From assembly GCA_021186555.1 (NCBI GenBank), contig JAJKFL010000042.1, positions 10,021,781 through 10,085,780 on the forward strand: a DNA stretch of 64,000 nt. The letters run 5' to 3'. This DNA comes from Reticulitermes speratus. Taxonomy: Eukaryota; Arthropoda; Insecta; Blattodea; Rhinotermitidae. Shown here one piece after another: positions 1 through 15,700 of the stretch. The position numbers and the translations under genes are program-made. Position 1 is the first letter of the stretch; each line of letters opens with the position of its first letter. The notes under the pieces are model-generated. The model saw only the letters and a program-made list of their open reading frames with translations, had not been told where the DNA came from and made no database searches.

Positions 1-59
1 CGTGGCAACTAGTGCTCAAAAAAAGGGAAGATTATCCCATAACAGGCCATGACTGCCAC

Positions 60-275
60 AGAGGGGGAGTAGAGGTATAGGTCTTCTCATTCTTAACCTT
101 GTTGCTAGATGGGGGTGGGTTGTCAATACCACATCTCAGCTGCTTTACCCAGAACCCATTGCACAGGAGGCTGGTTGGGCCCCAGGGTCAGTCTGGATGA
201 GTATGGAGAAGAGAAAATCGCTGGCTCCCACCAGGGTTTGAAGCCAAGCTCAAAAAAGTGACGTCAATTTTACAA
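60..275 (-). mobile_element. tRNA-derived SINE copy (family S1)
   Basis: Matches, in reverse orientation, the family seen whole at 42000-42270: the AGAATGGAGC-like 3' segment, the CAATGGGT/CAGGAGGCTGG middle and a B-box-like GTTTGAA stretch. The tRNA head seems partly lost. Confidence 0.7.
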
Positions 276-528
276 TAAAGTTTACATAAAACTCTTATAG
301 AAAAAAATTTTCCCATATACATATTTTGATGTAAGTTTCAGCTTTCTAGTATGTATTGACAATGACCTATAAATTTCCAGCTTCATCTGTACTTGGTAAT
401 ATGATGCAAACAGTAAGAAGACATTAGGATGTGTTAATTCCATTGCACTTACCATTCAACTGCATAAAATATATATCAATTCTATAGCCAAAGATGTGGC
501 AATATTCTTACGAACAGTATTTACAGAC

Positions 529-708
529 CTGGTTGAAATATTTCAAGGAATACTGATACATAGGATCAATGTCAGTCAACTGAGCAACTACAAGGTAAAG
601 CACAGATCCACGAGTTGCCAATGCATGATACTTCTCCCTCACAACAGAAATTCTCTCCTCTGTAGCCTCTGTTTCCAGTAATCTTGAGGCTAAGATGGAT
701 GCTGTTTC
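529..708 (-). CDS. DNAH6: DNAH6 exon 44 (towards AAA6), last in window
   Basis: 60 codons: [40 protein letters not shown], ending NQ/GTCTGT. A stronger GTAAGA donor at 510-511 would add VCKYCS, which the family does not have. The next exon is outside the window. Confidence 0.93.
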
Positions 709-3700
709 CTACACATAAAAAAAGAAAATGTTTCTTAGCAATTAAATACAAAAGTATGTACCCAAGGTACAAAAGAGTTGAAGTTTTCACCTTGCCCAGG
801 AATTGCTCGTTATGGAATCTGAAGGTTCAACACAGTAATAACGAAAGTCTGTCATTATTCCTATTCTAAGCCATTTCAAACGTCACAACGTATTTCTGCA
901 AGGCCTATTTAATATTACCGGCCCACGTAAGCCTAGATTCATAATATGATCTCTTCCAATCAAAATTTTGTATGGATTTTTATTTTATTCATGTATGCTA
1001 CATCCCCCATCAGTCTTCAAACTTCTTGATTTAATAACCCCAGATGGACAGTAAAAACTCTGAAGTTTCTCACACTGTAAAACTTCCTTCACTGTCCTAT
1101 TACTTCCTTGCTGTCAGATTAACAGCTAATTATCCTCACAATTCTCCAAGCCATCTACATATTTACCAACATTCTACATTTTATATTTAATTTCAATATA
1201 CTTCAATATGTGCTTTACCTTACTTTCATCCAGTGTGTCTATTAGGTCTTCGTCATCCAAAATATTTCCCTCAGATGCATATAACATCTTCAATATTTTA
1301 TCCTCTGCAGTCTGAAGGCAGTTTTTATCATTATTAATTCTGGTTATTAATTCATTTCGTTTTTGCTCTAAATCTGGTTGCTCAATAAGTACAACATCAC
1401 TAAAAGTTAAAATCCAAATTCAAAACAATAAATTCTTCAGTTGTGCTATTTAAATCCATTATATGTATTCAAATCAGTGTATCCAAATGCTTCCATAAGT
1501 TGGAGGTGGAAAACATTTATAATCAGCTAATTCTAGGTCCCTTACTATAAATCCTGTAATAGCTTGGAAGAATGGAGATAACCAAAGAGACATGTTACAT
1601 TCAGAATTAAAGAAATGGAGTAAGAGACATTCTTGACCCCGTGGTCTGCTGGGTGATGGCACTGTGTAGTCTTGTAGGTCGCTACCACTGTTTTTGAGGA
1701 AACATGACTGCATTTTCAAGGTCAGAATGAGTAGGGTGAGGACATGCTGAAGGTGATCAACTGGGGCCACAGGATGGGGCAAGGAGTTGAGTCCAGTCCA
1801 GTCAAACTGGAAAGGTGAACAGGAAATGTGAAAAAAGATAGGAACAAAAACAGCCATTTAAGGTCCACAATGTGTCATCACAGACAGAATATGGAGAAGA
1901 GAGAAAAGATGGCCCTTCTCAGTGCTGTAGCAGATGGCGAGTGGAAATATAACAGACCCTTTTAAAGGCCACAATATCACTGTCACTGGATGGACATGGA
2001 AAATTGAAAAAGATAACCCTTTTTAGAACCATAGCACTTGGGAAGTGGAAAAGAAGCCCCTTTTAAAGGCCATAATGTTATTGTCACTGGGGGGATATGG
2101 AGAATTCAGAAATATATCTTCTGGCTTATTGTGTTCGTTTTCGGAGCCACAAGAAATGGCATTGGGAAGTAAGACACCAGGCCTTCTTTAATGGGGCCTA
2201 AGTGCAGGAGTGTTGCATCATGAGAAAGTGACTAGGCTGTCTTTGCATATAACCTTCTTCCTTTCCATTAGGAGGGAAAAAAAGATGCTTTAATGATCTG
2301 CTCAAGAAGAACCCAACTGCCCTCTTCATGTTATTAGATTGGAGTGCTGTCTCTTCACTTCCCTTCCTGTAACTCTTCTTTAATTGTGTGTAAATGTCTG
2401 AATAAAAAGGCTAAAAGTACTAGTCTTTACATGATACAGAAAACCTTAATCATTTGGCTGTCTACAATATATAATCCTTTCGCTCAGTAGCCTGCCTAAA
2501 TTTGTCTCTCTCCTACCAGTTGTTATGTAACCATACATGTATTTCAGTGTTTCGTGTTTGTTTGGTATTTTGCAATGTATTGGGGTTACATAAACAATAC
2601 GAAATGAGGTACATACTTAAATGTATTGACATAATTAATATACACTTGCCTACTGGTTTCAGTTTAATGGCAAAACTTGAAGATGAAACGCAATAGCACT
2701 GCTGCAGCTTCTTTATGCTCCAACTCACTTCTTCACAGTTAGCTGTTTAGAAGCAACACAAAATCTTCTGTGTGAGGGAAGTATAAAAACATAAAACCCT
2801 TTTTGAATATATCAAGAGTTTTCAACAAAACGTACCAAAATTTATACCTAATCTAGGGTACATAATTTCTGTGCCATCTCTTTATCCATACACGTGCCCA
2901 GGGTTTGGTACTGGAGACTTCAAAAGACAAAGACTTATAAAATTAACTCATTCTTTCAGCAATTTCATGTGATTAAAATTATCCTAGAATCATACAGTTC
3001 CACGGGATCTGTTTCAAGATGTACAGAGAATATTTTTTAATTCACAAATTTTCCATAACTCTCATGAACTCATTTCCATGAACTGCATACATCACGTGAT
3101 CATTACGGGGCATACAATGGTTAATAACAGACTGGTCAACAGACATACACATTCATAGGACCAACATAATAAACAGTCCAAGAATGACAGCTTTTGTCAG
3201 TGATGGTACATCAGAATTATTACTTATACAAGTACTTACCTCAACAACTGCTCTTCCAAACTTGACGATGTAATTGTGAAGTTTATCAGTGTCACCTGAA
3301 CGCAGATCTCTGGCAAATAATGTGGATTAGGAAGTTTGGTTGTCACATAGAAACGAAAATTATCATCATAATCAACATCAGTATCACCAAGTCTTATCAC
3401 AGTTCTTCCACCCTGAAACAAAATTAAGATAAAAATATAACACACATAGGACTATGGTAACAATGAAATCAGTATCTGGTACACTTATTTCAGAGTATTT
3501 TAGTATGCAGACTAATGTACCTGAAAAAATGTCTGTTTCATCAGTACAGGGCCTAAAGCAGAATCCAGTGTCTCTCCAACATCCTCCAACAAGACTGGAG
3601 TACCAGTTCTGATGCCACTCTCAAGAACATACATAAAGTTGGAATCTGTCAGTTTCATTGTTTGCAAGCCATTAGCATTTTCCATCTGATGAATCCACTG

Positions 3701-6700
3701 ATTGGCCTGTATTTGAAGAAAGGAAACATTAAGTAATGCAAAAGATGTATGTAACAGGTACCACAGCTTGGTCAGAACAGCGACATGGCTAAGGGAAAAC
3801 ACAGGATCAGAGTTTGATTTCCACCAAGGGCAAGAAATTGTTCTCTTCTCCACAGCACCTGGGCCAGCTCTGAAGCCCACCCAGCCTCCTATCCAAAGGG
3901 TAACAGGGCCTCTTTCCATGGGATTAAAGAGGCCAGAGCATAAAGCTGACCATTCACCTCAATCTACTGCAGAGGTGAAGAATGCATGGACTTATATCTT
4001 GACTCCCCATACATCTTGATGATATGGTCTTTAATTAAGCACGGAGGCAGCTTTACCTCCACTCTCTTAAAATGTGTTTACATGACTGATGTTTGGAAAG
4101 ACACAGCTGTAATTAATTTGCGTTCAAGCTATGTTATCAAACTATAATGTAGCTTTATATACAGAGGTATGACATCCATTTAGTGTTCTCTAATTTTAAT
4201 ACATACCTTCTTGATTGATTTTGTTGAATTTATAGTACAGGGTCAATGTGGGGATAAAGAGCACAGCAGGTACTGATGTAATGGATCGTAAAGAAAGCAG
4301 GAACAACTTCATAAAAAATGTTGTATAGTTCACAAATTAATGCATTGTAGCTCTAATCCAACATTTTACTTTGTTTGTAAGTACGTCTTCTGACATTTAA
4401 ATCATATGAACACAAACCCAATGGGGAAAGGATTAAATTACAGCTTAGATAATGTTATGCAGAGCATCATCATTACTTGCATGTCTTACTGTTAAATAAG
4501 ATAATAAACTAACTGCAATATTTACCATGTTCTTGTGGATCTATCAAAAGAGGGCGTCTTCTGCCCGCATAACAAGGATGGCATTCTCTGTAGATAATCT
4601 GTCCTTTGGCAGACCACACACATTCCACTGCCTGATCTCATGCTGATCTGCCAGAACCGCAATCAGACTGTTACAACATATAAGAAACAAAAGCTAAGTT
4701 ATTAAAAATAATCATAACTGCAAGAGGAATTCCTAAGCGGTGACATGATTTGTGATGTCATATCCAAACCTGCAAACTTTTGACAAATTAAAATTAGCAA
4801 GCCATTAACATTACCATCAACATCACCACCATCACTGTCGCCATCACAATCATAAAAGAAAGAACAAGAACAAAGACAAGGACAAGGACAACAACAACAG
4901 CGACAATGACGATGACGACAACAACAACACGAAGGGTCAAGGAATATGGTTTTCTCATCACCAGTGCAACAGAAAAATTGTAGCTAGTGCCTAATTTCCC
5001 ACTCGGTATTTACAAGTTGGTTTTCGGATTTCAGACAATTTCACTTGTAGCACAGAGGAAAGGCAAGCCGCATGCAAGGAAGCTAAGATCAACATAATAA
5101 GTAAGTCATAAGACACAGACGTGTGTGCATGTGTGTTTGAAAGGGGGATTAGGCCATAAATTATTAACAAAAATAATTTTACAGCTACATATTTAAACAC
5201 AGCACAAAAATCATTACAAGTTGATCACTTAGGAGCCAGGTCTAAAGAGTTTAAACAGTTCCTATGATGCAAATCTATAAGATCCTAGTGATGTTATATC
5301 ACCTGTGAAATCACTTAATTCACGGAATTTGTCCACCAATTAAGTGATTCTAGTAGTTGCTATGATATTGTGCAATCTTAATTTAAGTTGTAATGTGCAG
5401 ATTTGTCTGCAGGAAAAATGGAACAAATTACACAAATATTACTACGAATAAATTGGAAGTTCCACAAAATTGTGCACAGCTTATAGATAGGTGTCCAATT
5501 TAAAAATGAGATACACAGCAGAGATTATTAACATTATGGTACTACCTCAAAGTTTCCAATGCTGGAATGGAAAGCCGTTTACAGTGAGAAACCCAAAGTT
5601 CCATCAGTCATCACGGTATGTACTAGCAAATGGTCCAAGATATGTAACAAATGCAGCTGCTACAAGAACATCTCCAACTAAAGTGACCAAACCAGCACCA
5701 AGATCCTAATAAAAATTCAATTGGGTGTTAAGAATCTTACACAAATATCACAAATATGACTATGCATCTCATCCAATTATAGAAATAAAGACAATATCAA
5801 ACCCTGTAAACTGAAGGTTATGTTCAAGCCCTCCTTCTTAATATCTGCGAGGCCCCAGGTTCATATCTGCGTCCAGAGATAATTATTTCGATTGAGGCTT
5901 CATTTTTCAGGCATTCACACTTATGCTGGGACGTTCCTTAAAGTTATAATATGACCACATCCTTCTAAATAGTTTACAATTCAGCATTCACTAATCAGAC
6001 TATCATTGAACAAATGTGACGAAACAAACCTAACCTAACCTGACCTAGTATAACTTAACATAACCTAACCCAACCGAACTTATCCTAACAAAAGAATTCT
6101 AAAATGTAAATTGCTGATCACGTGTCTCATACCTTAACTGATTCTTCCCATAGAAGTTGCTCATCTCCAAGGGCTGCAGTCAATCTTCCTGCTCTTGTGA
6201 GTCTGTTTGCAGTAACATCTATGACTGATTCCAGCTCAATCTTCTCTGCAAGACTGGTATCATACAATGTTTCTAACTGGGCAATCTGTTTCTCTACCTC
6301 TGCCAAGTGTTGCTGCTTCTCCCTCAGCACACCCATTACTTGATTTAATTCCTTTTCAGCTTCTTCTAGCCTAAAAACATTAATTCTTATCCATAAAATT
6401 CATATACCTGACAAATTAAAAGAAACTTACATTTGGTCCTTGAATTTTAGTGTGCAGGTATAAATTATATGATAGTTGCTTTACCATTGTACATAACTCG
6501 AATTTTTTGTTACTTCTGTGGTTTCACAGCCTGTAATTTTCTTTGAAAAATATTTAATTATATTAACTTTGACTGATTATTGTTCTTATTAGCAAATTTG
6601 ATTTCCCTTTGTTTTCGAGAAACAGTTTTACTGTTCTTTAGTCATCAATAGAGTAATTAAAATTTAAAAAGTCATAGCAAATAGCATTAACACCAAACTT

Positions 6701-9700
6701 TTGAAAGTCTGTACCATCCTAGTCAGGTACTGACTAATACACAGGAGGAAAATTGTGTTCTTTGACAAAACATATAACAAAGTGCTCAACATATATACCA
6801 CTATTATCTTCTACATACTTCAAAACCAAACATATTTTCTTAGTCTGTACGTGATTAACCATATTTCCCCCAGAGTGTAGCTGCTTAACTACACATTTAT
6901 GGTACAAGAAGCAAACCTTGTTCTGTCTCAGGTAAATAAACATAATGATGCCTTAAACACTGCATAAATTTTCTTGCATGCAACAGGTTTAACATGTTGA
7001 AACACAAATGCTGAAATGTCATAAACAATTAAATTATTCCGAGCAATCAATTCTGTTCACTACCATGTTCTCAGATTAATGGAAAGGCTAGTAGCCATTC
7101 TGCACCAGCAGTCTACTTTTCTGCCACATAATGATAATATGGCATGGCCATTTAATCATTTTATTCATGGAGTACTTAGCTCAAGCAGCAGAGTGCCAAA
7201 TAATTTCATGACTATCTTCATGTGACTCATCCCATTGTGTCATTGTATGATAAACCAATAAACACAACTGTCAAACACAACTAATATTTTGATATAAAAC
7301 CACCAACAGCTACCTGTTTTGGTTTTTAGCAAGCCATCATCAGGCTGTATAAAAATATAAAAAGGTGTAAATTTACAATGCTGTATGCAAAATTATTCAA
7401 GGCTGATATCTGAAACTTGTTACAATTGTTACTTATGAACATCAGTAAAAACCTGGTATCGTAAAAACATTATAGGAACATTCATAATAACGTGATGGTT
7501 TGATACAGTAGCTATACGCCATATGTTGATATGGAACTAAAAATATTAAATCATTAGACTTGTAGGCCGTGGCCGTATATGTTTGCACCGCTGGTTATAA
7601 AATCCAGGGGTTTGTTATGACATACATAATCGACGAACCCATGAGCTGTACATGTCATATCATTAAATTTAATATTTATATATTCACATGTATAACATAT
7701 CGAAGTGGATGTTGTATATTTCTCATGTATGTCCACACATTAACAATACAATGAACAGTTTTATAAAAATATTAAACATGTTAAAACATATTATATACAA
7801 CATTGAATTCTGAAGGAGTTTCTATCATGATCACATCAGCTGCTGTTTGCATGTCACTGCATACTGCCTCACGATTACTGATTAGCAAATGGAGGTAACC
7901 GAAACCATTCACCAGCTTGCATTCCAAACAGAACACATTTTGGAAACTGAATTTATCCTTTGTGCACTGACTGAGATTAGCAATTTTTAACTGGTCTCAC
8001 CATATAGGTGGTGTCCTACCAATTTAATTTTATGAAGGCAAAAGATCCAGTTTCCAAGGATGTGTTCTGTTCACAAGAAGTACAAATTCCATACACACAG
8101 TAATCCTAAATCTACAGACCTTTTCCTCTTGGGCTCAACCACTCTATACACCTCTGCATACATGTGAAGTGCTCGTATCCACATGCAAATGGATTTGCAT
8201 ACTTTGGACTGAGTAGCTACTTTCTCTGGTGCAAAATCAGGATGATCAACATATTCCTTCAGCTTCTTAAGTAAAGCATCAGATATCTTATCTTTATCAT
8301 ATTCTTGAAGCTTTTTCAAGAAGTTTGTATCTCCCAGGATAAGTTTCGCAGATGCCCAATCCAATCTGTTGGTAAAAACAGTTACCTCCTTAACAATGGA
8401 CACAAATAATGTCTAATGAAAAACCCTAGAAAAAGAAAGATTTTACGAAACAAATACTTCATACTTGCAAATATGCTTACAAATGCTGGGAAAAACATAA
8501 CGAGGGGTAAAGGTAAGACTGTTATTGAAGACAAAAATGTTTGTCTTTAATACTGAAATAACTCTTTCATATTGCTTGTGTATACTTTAATTTTCTTATA
8601 TCATGCTCCTTTTTCGCAAAGGACTACTACTATTATTTACATACATAATAAGACCAGCATCATATAAAATATTTTAACTTTTGGTATATGCACAAAGATA
8701 TAGTAAAATTTTGTGTCTGAAGGCTGCATAGGGGAAAAATTTAAATGTTTATTGAACAAAGTAGCAGTACTTTACTTTAATAACCACTACAGTAGTAATA
8801 AACCTTTATGTGGCTTCAAATGCACATTGCATATTACAGTTACATATTATTGAGGCAAATCTTATTTATTTATTTATTGACTTCTAATTTAATTAAAAAC
8901 ATTGTCAGTGACTTATAACATAGTGTTGGAATGACTGCTAACAAATATGAAATGAAAAGGATGTAGCCTTATTTAATGTGCTATCCCAGCATTTACCTTG
9001 ACAGACTACAGAAAACCATAAAAAACCTAAGTCAGAGTAGTTGATACCCCAGCTGACATTTGAACACTACACTTCCCTAACACAAGTCACAAGTGCTAGC
9101 ACTTGCACCAACTTGCTCAGTGCCTGCCCTCAAAATTCAGATCCATTCCACTACAAATTCTAGGAAAGTAATAAGCTGTGTCACAATAAATTTTACACAA
9201 CATGATCCCTCTAATATTTGCCTCCCCTTCAATTTGCACTCCTGTGCATAGAAAGAGCTGTAGTTTTGATGTGTTCTGTAAGAACAGAAGCTCTATTACA
9301 AAGCATACTTATTCACTAATAAAACATATCACACAGATATACTTTTGCCCCATGAGAAGGCAAACAGCTTCCATAACATATTTGACAAGGTGTGGTGGTT
9401 TGTTGAACATTCGTAATTCATCAATATCATTTTTATTTATACAGTCTAGTGCTCTTGTAGCTGTTTCCATAGCAGGCATTGCAGCATCGATATCTCTCTG
9501 GGCATCATCTGCTAAAACTTGTGTCTCTGCAGCTTTTGCCTGGAAACATACAACAAATTACTGAAAGGCTTATACTATATTCTGGTCAAAAAATAACCCT
9601 ATTCACCATGATTTATATATTCTTTGATAGTGGCTGGTCGATAGAAGAAGTGACTACTCCTTTTCTCGACAACATTCAGTCTGGCTCTAAAGCTCATTCA

Positions 9701-12700
9701 GCCTCCTATACAATGGGCACTGGTTCTTCTTTCCTTGGGGATAAAGAAGGTGGGATGTGAAGCTGACCTCTTTCATTCATCTTGTGCCAAAATTAAGAAT
9801 GAGTAGAGCTATGCCTCTGCAACAATTATATGCCTTCATGGCATGGACAGGGACAACTTTTTTTTTTTTTTTTTTTTTATATTCCTCAAGATTAGGTGGT
9901 CTAGCTGAGCACAGCATTCTTCATTGGGTCACAAAAGCACATACATGAATGTCCACAGTAAATGGTCACAAGGCACTGTGCTTCATTATTGAAGTTTTAC
10001 ACGCACCTTAACCATTGCTTCATCAGTAAAAACAATCTGCCGTACTTTATCAGCCATACTCTGTTCTTTCACCAAACGCTCCATAAGTTCTGCTGTAGCT
10101 GCTGACTTCTCTTTCAGTTCAGGTTCAAGTGCTACCAATTCCATTTTCAATTTATCTACTACAGAATTGGTTTCAAACAGTTTCTGTAATGAAAGAACCC
10201 AATTGAAAAAACCATTAAACTCATTCATAAAATAAAATTAATAAGGTATAAAAAATGACTTCTTTTTAGCTTAACTTCTGTTATAAGAAAAGGAAAACAG
10301 TAGGCTTTTAGGATCACCACATTGTGTGTGTGTGTGTGTGTCATTATTTAAACTTTTGAACCAGTCTGCCAAATTGCAAGAAACGTGGGGTAAAAATTAT
10401 GCTCTTAGAGGACAATCCAATTCCTTACTTTTTAATTTCCTACAATCACTAAGAACAAAATGATGGACATGCAAATTTGCGTGGCAGAAAAGACATTAGC
10501 GCCACTCACTTTTAAGTACCAAAATAATGTAAAGTAATAACTGTAAAAAAGGTAAAGCAATCCCATTACAGGCCTTGGCAGGCCCTTAGGGTTCCAGGAG
10601 GTTGAGGCTCCCAGATTTTTAGACAATCGGCACATGAAAGTGGTAAGGTTGTCAGCCCTACGCACCGGCCACCTTTACTCCCCAGGAAAGATTCCTGGTA
10701 CTCATTTATGTTAGAGGCTGAGTCGACCCGAGGGCCATAGTGCGACCGAAACGATTATGTCAATGAAAAATTCCAGTGACACCATCGGGAATCGAACCCG
10801 CGACGTTCCGGTTTGTAGCGCAGTGCCTCAACCAACAGTGCCACCGCATGCCCCCAAGTAATAACTGTATGACCTATAAATCTTACCTGAAGCCCATTAC
10901 AGATTCTATTCTTCTTCTGATTAAGCTTATCTTTCCTCTCCTCCAGCATTGTTTTGTATAATTTAATCAACTGCAAGTAACTACTTGGTGTCACATAATA
11001 ATGTCTTCTCATCTCTTCATAAAATTGAATTGCTGCATGTGTAGTACTCTAAATATGAAATGAGAAAATAAAACACTGTATTCCATTTGCACATGATGAT
11101 TGGTTAGAAAAGTACATGTTTTCAGTATTTTTACTACTGCTGCTGACAGACCTGTATAAAAATTGCAGAGTTCACTTGTTCCTGTCTACAAGATTGTGAA
11201 AGGAATTAAATTTTTAACAAGTTTAATGCTGTAGTGTGATATACTTAATAAAACAGATTATGTACACCATATAAACAATGGAAAACAAACATTTTCACAT
11301 TACTTCTTATACATAAACGTATAAAATGGCAGTACAACTGCATTTTGAGGAACTTTTACCTGAAACAAAATGTGTCTATTGACAGTGTTACATGCACGGT
11401 CTTCTGGTGTGAAATGCCATGCAGTCTGGTGCGTGGTCAGTGGCATACCTAGTTTTTTTTAAGCCTGGGGCAAGCAATAAAAATGGCCACCCCTAACAGA
11501 AATTAATGAAATTTAAAAAAATCACAATTATTTATTATATTTACTTTTATTTTTCTCAATAATTTACAATTTATTGAGTACAGAAATTCAAATTTTTTTT
11601 CTCATTTTGCTGCCCATTTTTCCTCCCCTTGGACTCTGCTGCCCAGGGTGGCCGCACCACTTGCCCCACCTTAGCTATGCCCCTGTGTGTAGATACTAAC
11701 ATTTCAGAGGAACATACTGCCTTCTTCTGCATAGTATGTTTCCATAAAATATCAGTAATCATCTATCAGGCTACATGGAGTCCCACTCCAGAAAACCAGT
11801 CAAAATTTTCACTGTTTACTTGAGACTGAATGGGCATACAATACAGCAATACATAAGGTTTTTATAGATTTCAAGGAAGCCTATGATTCAGTTAGGAGGG
11901 AGGTCTTGTATAATATTCTCATCAGGTCTGGCATACTTATGAAAACAGTCAGGTTAATTAAAACATATTTAAATAAGACTCAGTGTGAAGTCTGGACAGG
12001 CAAACATTTGATTGACACATATCCTATTCAGAGTGGTCTGAAACATGGAGATGAAGGAGATGTTTTGTCATTGTTGCTCTTCATCTCTGCTTTAGAATAT
12101 GCCATTAGGAAGGCCCAAGCAAAGAGGAGGGATTGAAATTTACTGGGAAGCAGCAACTTGTGTTCTAAGCCAAAGATATTAATTTACTGGAAAAAAACAT
12201 AAGGGCTATAAAGAAAGATACAGAAGGTGAGATTTGAATTTCTCACAATTGTTTATAGTCTTCTGAAACATTGCTGATCATCAAAGAAAATTTTGGTGTA
12301 TTTATTTGCCATGAAAGCTTCGAAGTTCACAATGTTAATGGTGCCCTTACTTCTAAACTTAACTCAACTCAGGGTTTACATCTTGCAGCAAGAAATTGGC
12401 ACAAGGGGTTCCATACCTCATGCATGATGACACAGATGTTTGCCAGATTGTTGACAAGTTCGTCATCACCCAAAGGCTTCAGAGCATCCTGGGCAATTGA
12501 CAGTAACGCCTCCTGTGGCCAGTCCATAAACCAGTCAATGGTGCAACAACTCACTAAAGATGGGAACATTTTGCACCGTCTCCTGCACATAAAAATTACA
12601 TATATTACCTACTCATAAGACAATAAACTAACTAACTAACTAGCCAAACAAACAAACAATCAACCAACCATTCAACTAACCCTGTGGAGCAGAGTCCTTG

Positions 12701-15700
12701 AGAGGCTAATAGTTATGCAGCTAGCCAAGAAATTCCTTGCATTTTATAGAACCTGAAGATTCATTACCCACCCACTGTCTTCATTCTGAGCCACATGATC
12801 CGGTACCCAGCCTCCAGTCTAGTCCTTTAAGATCCAATTTAATATTATCCTCCATGTGTTACTTATTCTTTAGTTTTGGAAACAAAACAAGATGAAACCA
12901 TTTTTTGAACGGATATTTATGCAAATTTCCTGAAATAATTTTTCTCTTGACTTCATTATGATCCTCTTATGGAAGCAATCTACAGTATCCTACAAGCCAC
13001 TTCACCAACATTATACTCATGTTTCAGGGAAACACAAATTTAGTGATCTGAAGATGCAAATTGAGTACACACACCAATGACAGAACAACTGACACAAACA
13101 AGAACTACTGTAACCACTGTGTTGCCAACTGTTACAACGAAAAAACCGAATGCAAGTGAAAATTATCACATTTAAGCACTTCATTATCTCAGCAAAGTGG
13201 TATCTTTATGAAACTAAATTTCTTGACATCAGTTTTATTAGGCAAACTTTTTACAAAATGTTACATACAGAAACCATTTAGTACTCTGACATCAGTAAAC
13301 TGTTACCTGAGGGAAACATTCTTCAATTTAAATGCTGGCCTAAAACAACTAAAACAGCGAAATAAGTTGCACACGCAGCAAAATATAACAACATATTTAT
13401 CACAGCTAAATTCCCGTGCAGTGTCATTTATCTAAGATACTAATTCACCCTCAATACTTTTTGACCAGATAATGAGTTTCTGAAATGCAAACTACTAACC
13501 TGAAAGCATCTCCCACAGGACTCATACAGAGGACAAGATGGAGCTTACATCTAACTCGGCTAATAAAGAATGAGAATATTCCATCTCTATCTTCGTCAGA
13601 TATACCAGCATCTCTTGCAGAAGACTGTGTGACTTCAATTATTTTCTCATATTCATCTGTAGCATCGTACAAGTTTGGAACCTCTCCTGACAACAGATAC
13701 ACAATAAATTAAATCAGGCAATAATTATTTCAGCTGGTGGCAGCAATGCACTATCAACAGCAGTGGGACACACAATAATTCACTTTTTTATTTTCAAAAG
13801 ATGGAGACAGCAGGTTCCTCTGAAATGTTGGTATCCACTTATCATATATAGTGTCACATATCAGACAACCATGACCTCAACACTCCCCATCTATTTTTTT
13901 TTATTTATCAAAAAACATAAACTATGGATTCAGGTCTTTGTGATATGACACTGTGTCATGGGGTGAGTAGTTTCTGATATTTTGAAGGAATTTATCACCT
14001 TCATCTTCAAGGATCATGATGTCAAAACGTTGGAAACCACTCAGTCAATGACAGTATCACGTCCAAGAAGACATGAATCCTCAGAAACAACACTGTGAGA
14101 ATCCCAAACCTCACAATATAAATGATGTTTACGAAAATCAATCATCAGACACTAACATATTAATTTGTACTGATACAAGTTCTGCTACTTTCTATTAAAT
14201 ATGACAGAAAGACCCCAAAATGTTTCCAAATATGTAATTCAGTTCACATGCATACATCCTACATACCTTATGGATCTCGTTCCATACCAGATGAGACAAA
14301 CACTGACTTGACACAAGGAAAAGCACAATGACATTAAATCAAGTCAAACTACACACCCTTTTCTCTGTCATAGCTCCATACTTACATGTTTTATGCATTA
14401 TTGACTGCACACTTTTAACTCAAATTTCTTTCCTGTAGTTACACATCCAAATTAACTCTTCAGCAATAAAGTATTTAAATAAACTTAAAAAAAGTGCATG
14501 AGTGAAATGAAAGACCTTAACTTCTACACTTTTTAATAAAGTTTCCTTCAAATTTTCTAGGTAAGTCCTACTACATCAGTAGAATATTAAGATGTGATTA
14601 TGCATGTCTCAGTAATTTAGACTTGAAGCATTCAAACCAAAGGCAGATATTTCCATTAGCATTAACGGCTGGACAATAATATAAATTTCTTACACTGTGA
14701 CTGGATTCCAAGACTCCAATGAAGATATTTGCTTAAATCTATTGCTTAAAACCAGCTTCATTGGTATGCGCATCACATGACAGCACACAAACACGCAACA
14801 TCTTTCAGAATGAATCACATGAAGGATACGAGTACACAAAGTGAGCAACATTATCAACGTTCTACATAAATGACATATAGCCCTGTCACAAGGTGTTGGG
14901 AATTTAACCCAGTTAACCTTTCATGATCCAATCTTCTACTTCATGTTTTCTCACCAGGTCCAATTATTTTTGCAGAAAAGATCTTGAAACAACTCATTAA
15001 AATGCCAAAGCATGTATGGTCTGAGTCCAGTCTAGAACTACAACAAAATATAAAAAGACACCATTCATATGTGACATAGGTTATAAATATTATAAACACT
15101 ACAAAATATCTTATAGTTACTTACCTGAATTTAAGATATTACTGATGTCTTCAAGGAACTCTTCTTGCACAATTTGAGTGTCAGTGAAGAGGAAGGTTGT
15201 GCCTTCATTCTTAGCACCAGCATTAAAATACAATCTTCGCACATCATCAAGAAAAGAATTATGATTGTAATTACTAGTAAGTTCAAGTTGGAAACACCTA
15301 CAGAAAGGATGCAAACATATGTACATTATTTTATCTAATGTTTTCAATGACAGTCATGTTTCTGAAGAATAACAGTAACAAGTTAGGAAATGTATGCATG
15401 GCATAACGATTCTCAAGAGTTTGCTCCTTTCTATTTCATTCTCTTACAGTTTGTAAGGATTCTGGAAAAGTGTACTGGACAAAAAATGTCTGTTTCATTT
15501 TCCTTTACAGCTTTTTTTTCAAAACCGTTTTAGCTACAGTAAATATTTAGTGAGCTACCATTCAGATACAAACGAAAATGCATGTAAAGTGTTCACTGCT
15601 GTTATCCAAAATGAAACAAAATTGGAAGATGTCAAATATTTCAGTGAAACTCTCTAATATCACATTTCATGACAGGATGTATGAAACCAACGCCATTGTC

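Noticed and set aside
453-459. Seven-base microexon between TATGCAG and GTAAGTG left of exon 44
   Set aside because: Both splice-like signals are good, but seven bases do not fit the expected protein continuation or phase.
7554-7754. Overlapping short ORFs on both strands
   Set aside because: Caused by a locally symmetric, stop-poor sequence; no motif and no splice context.
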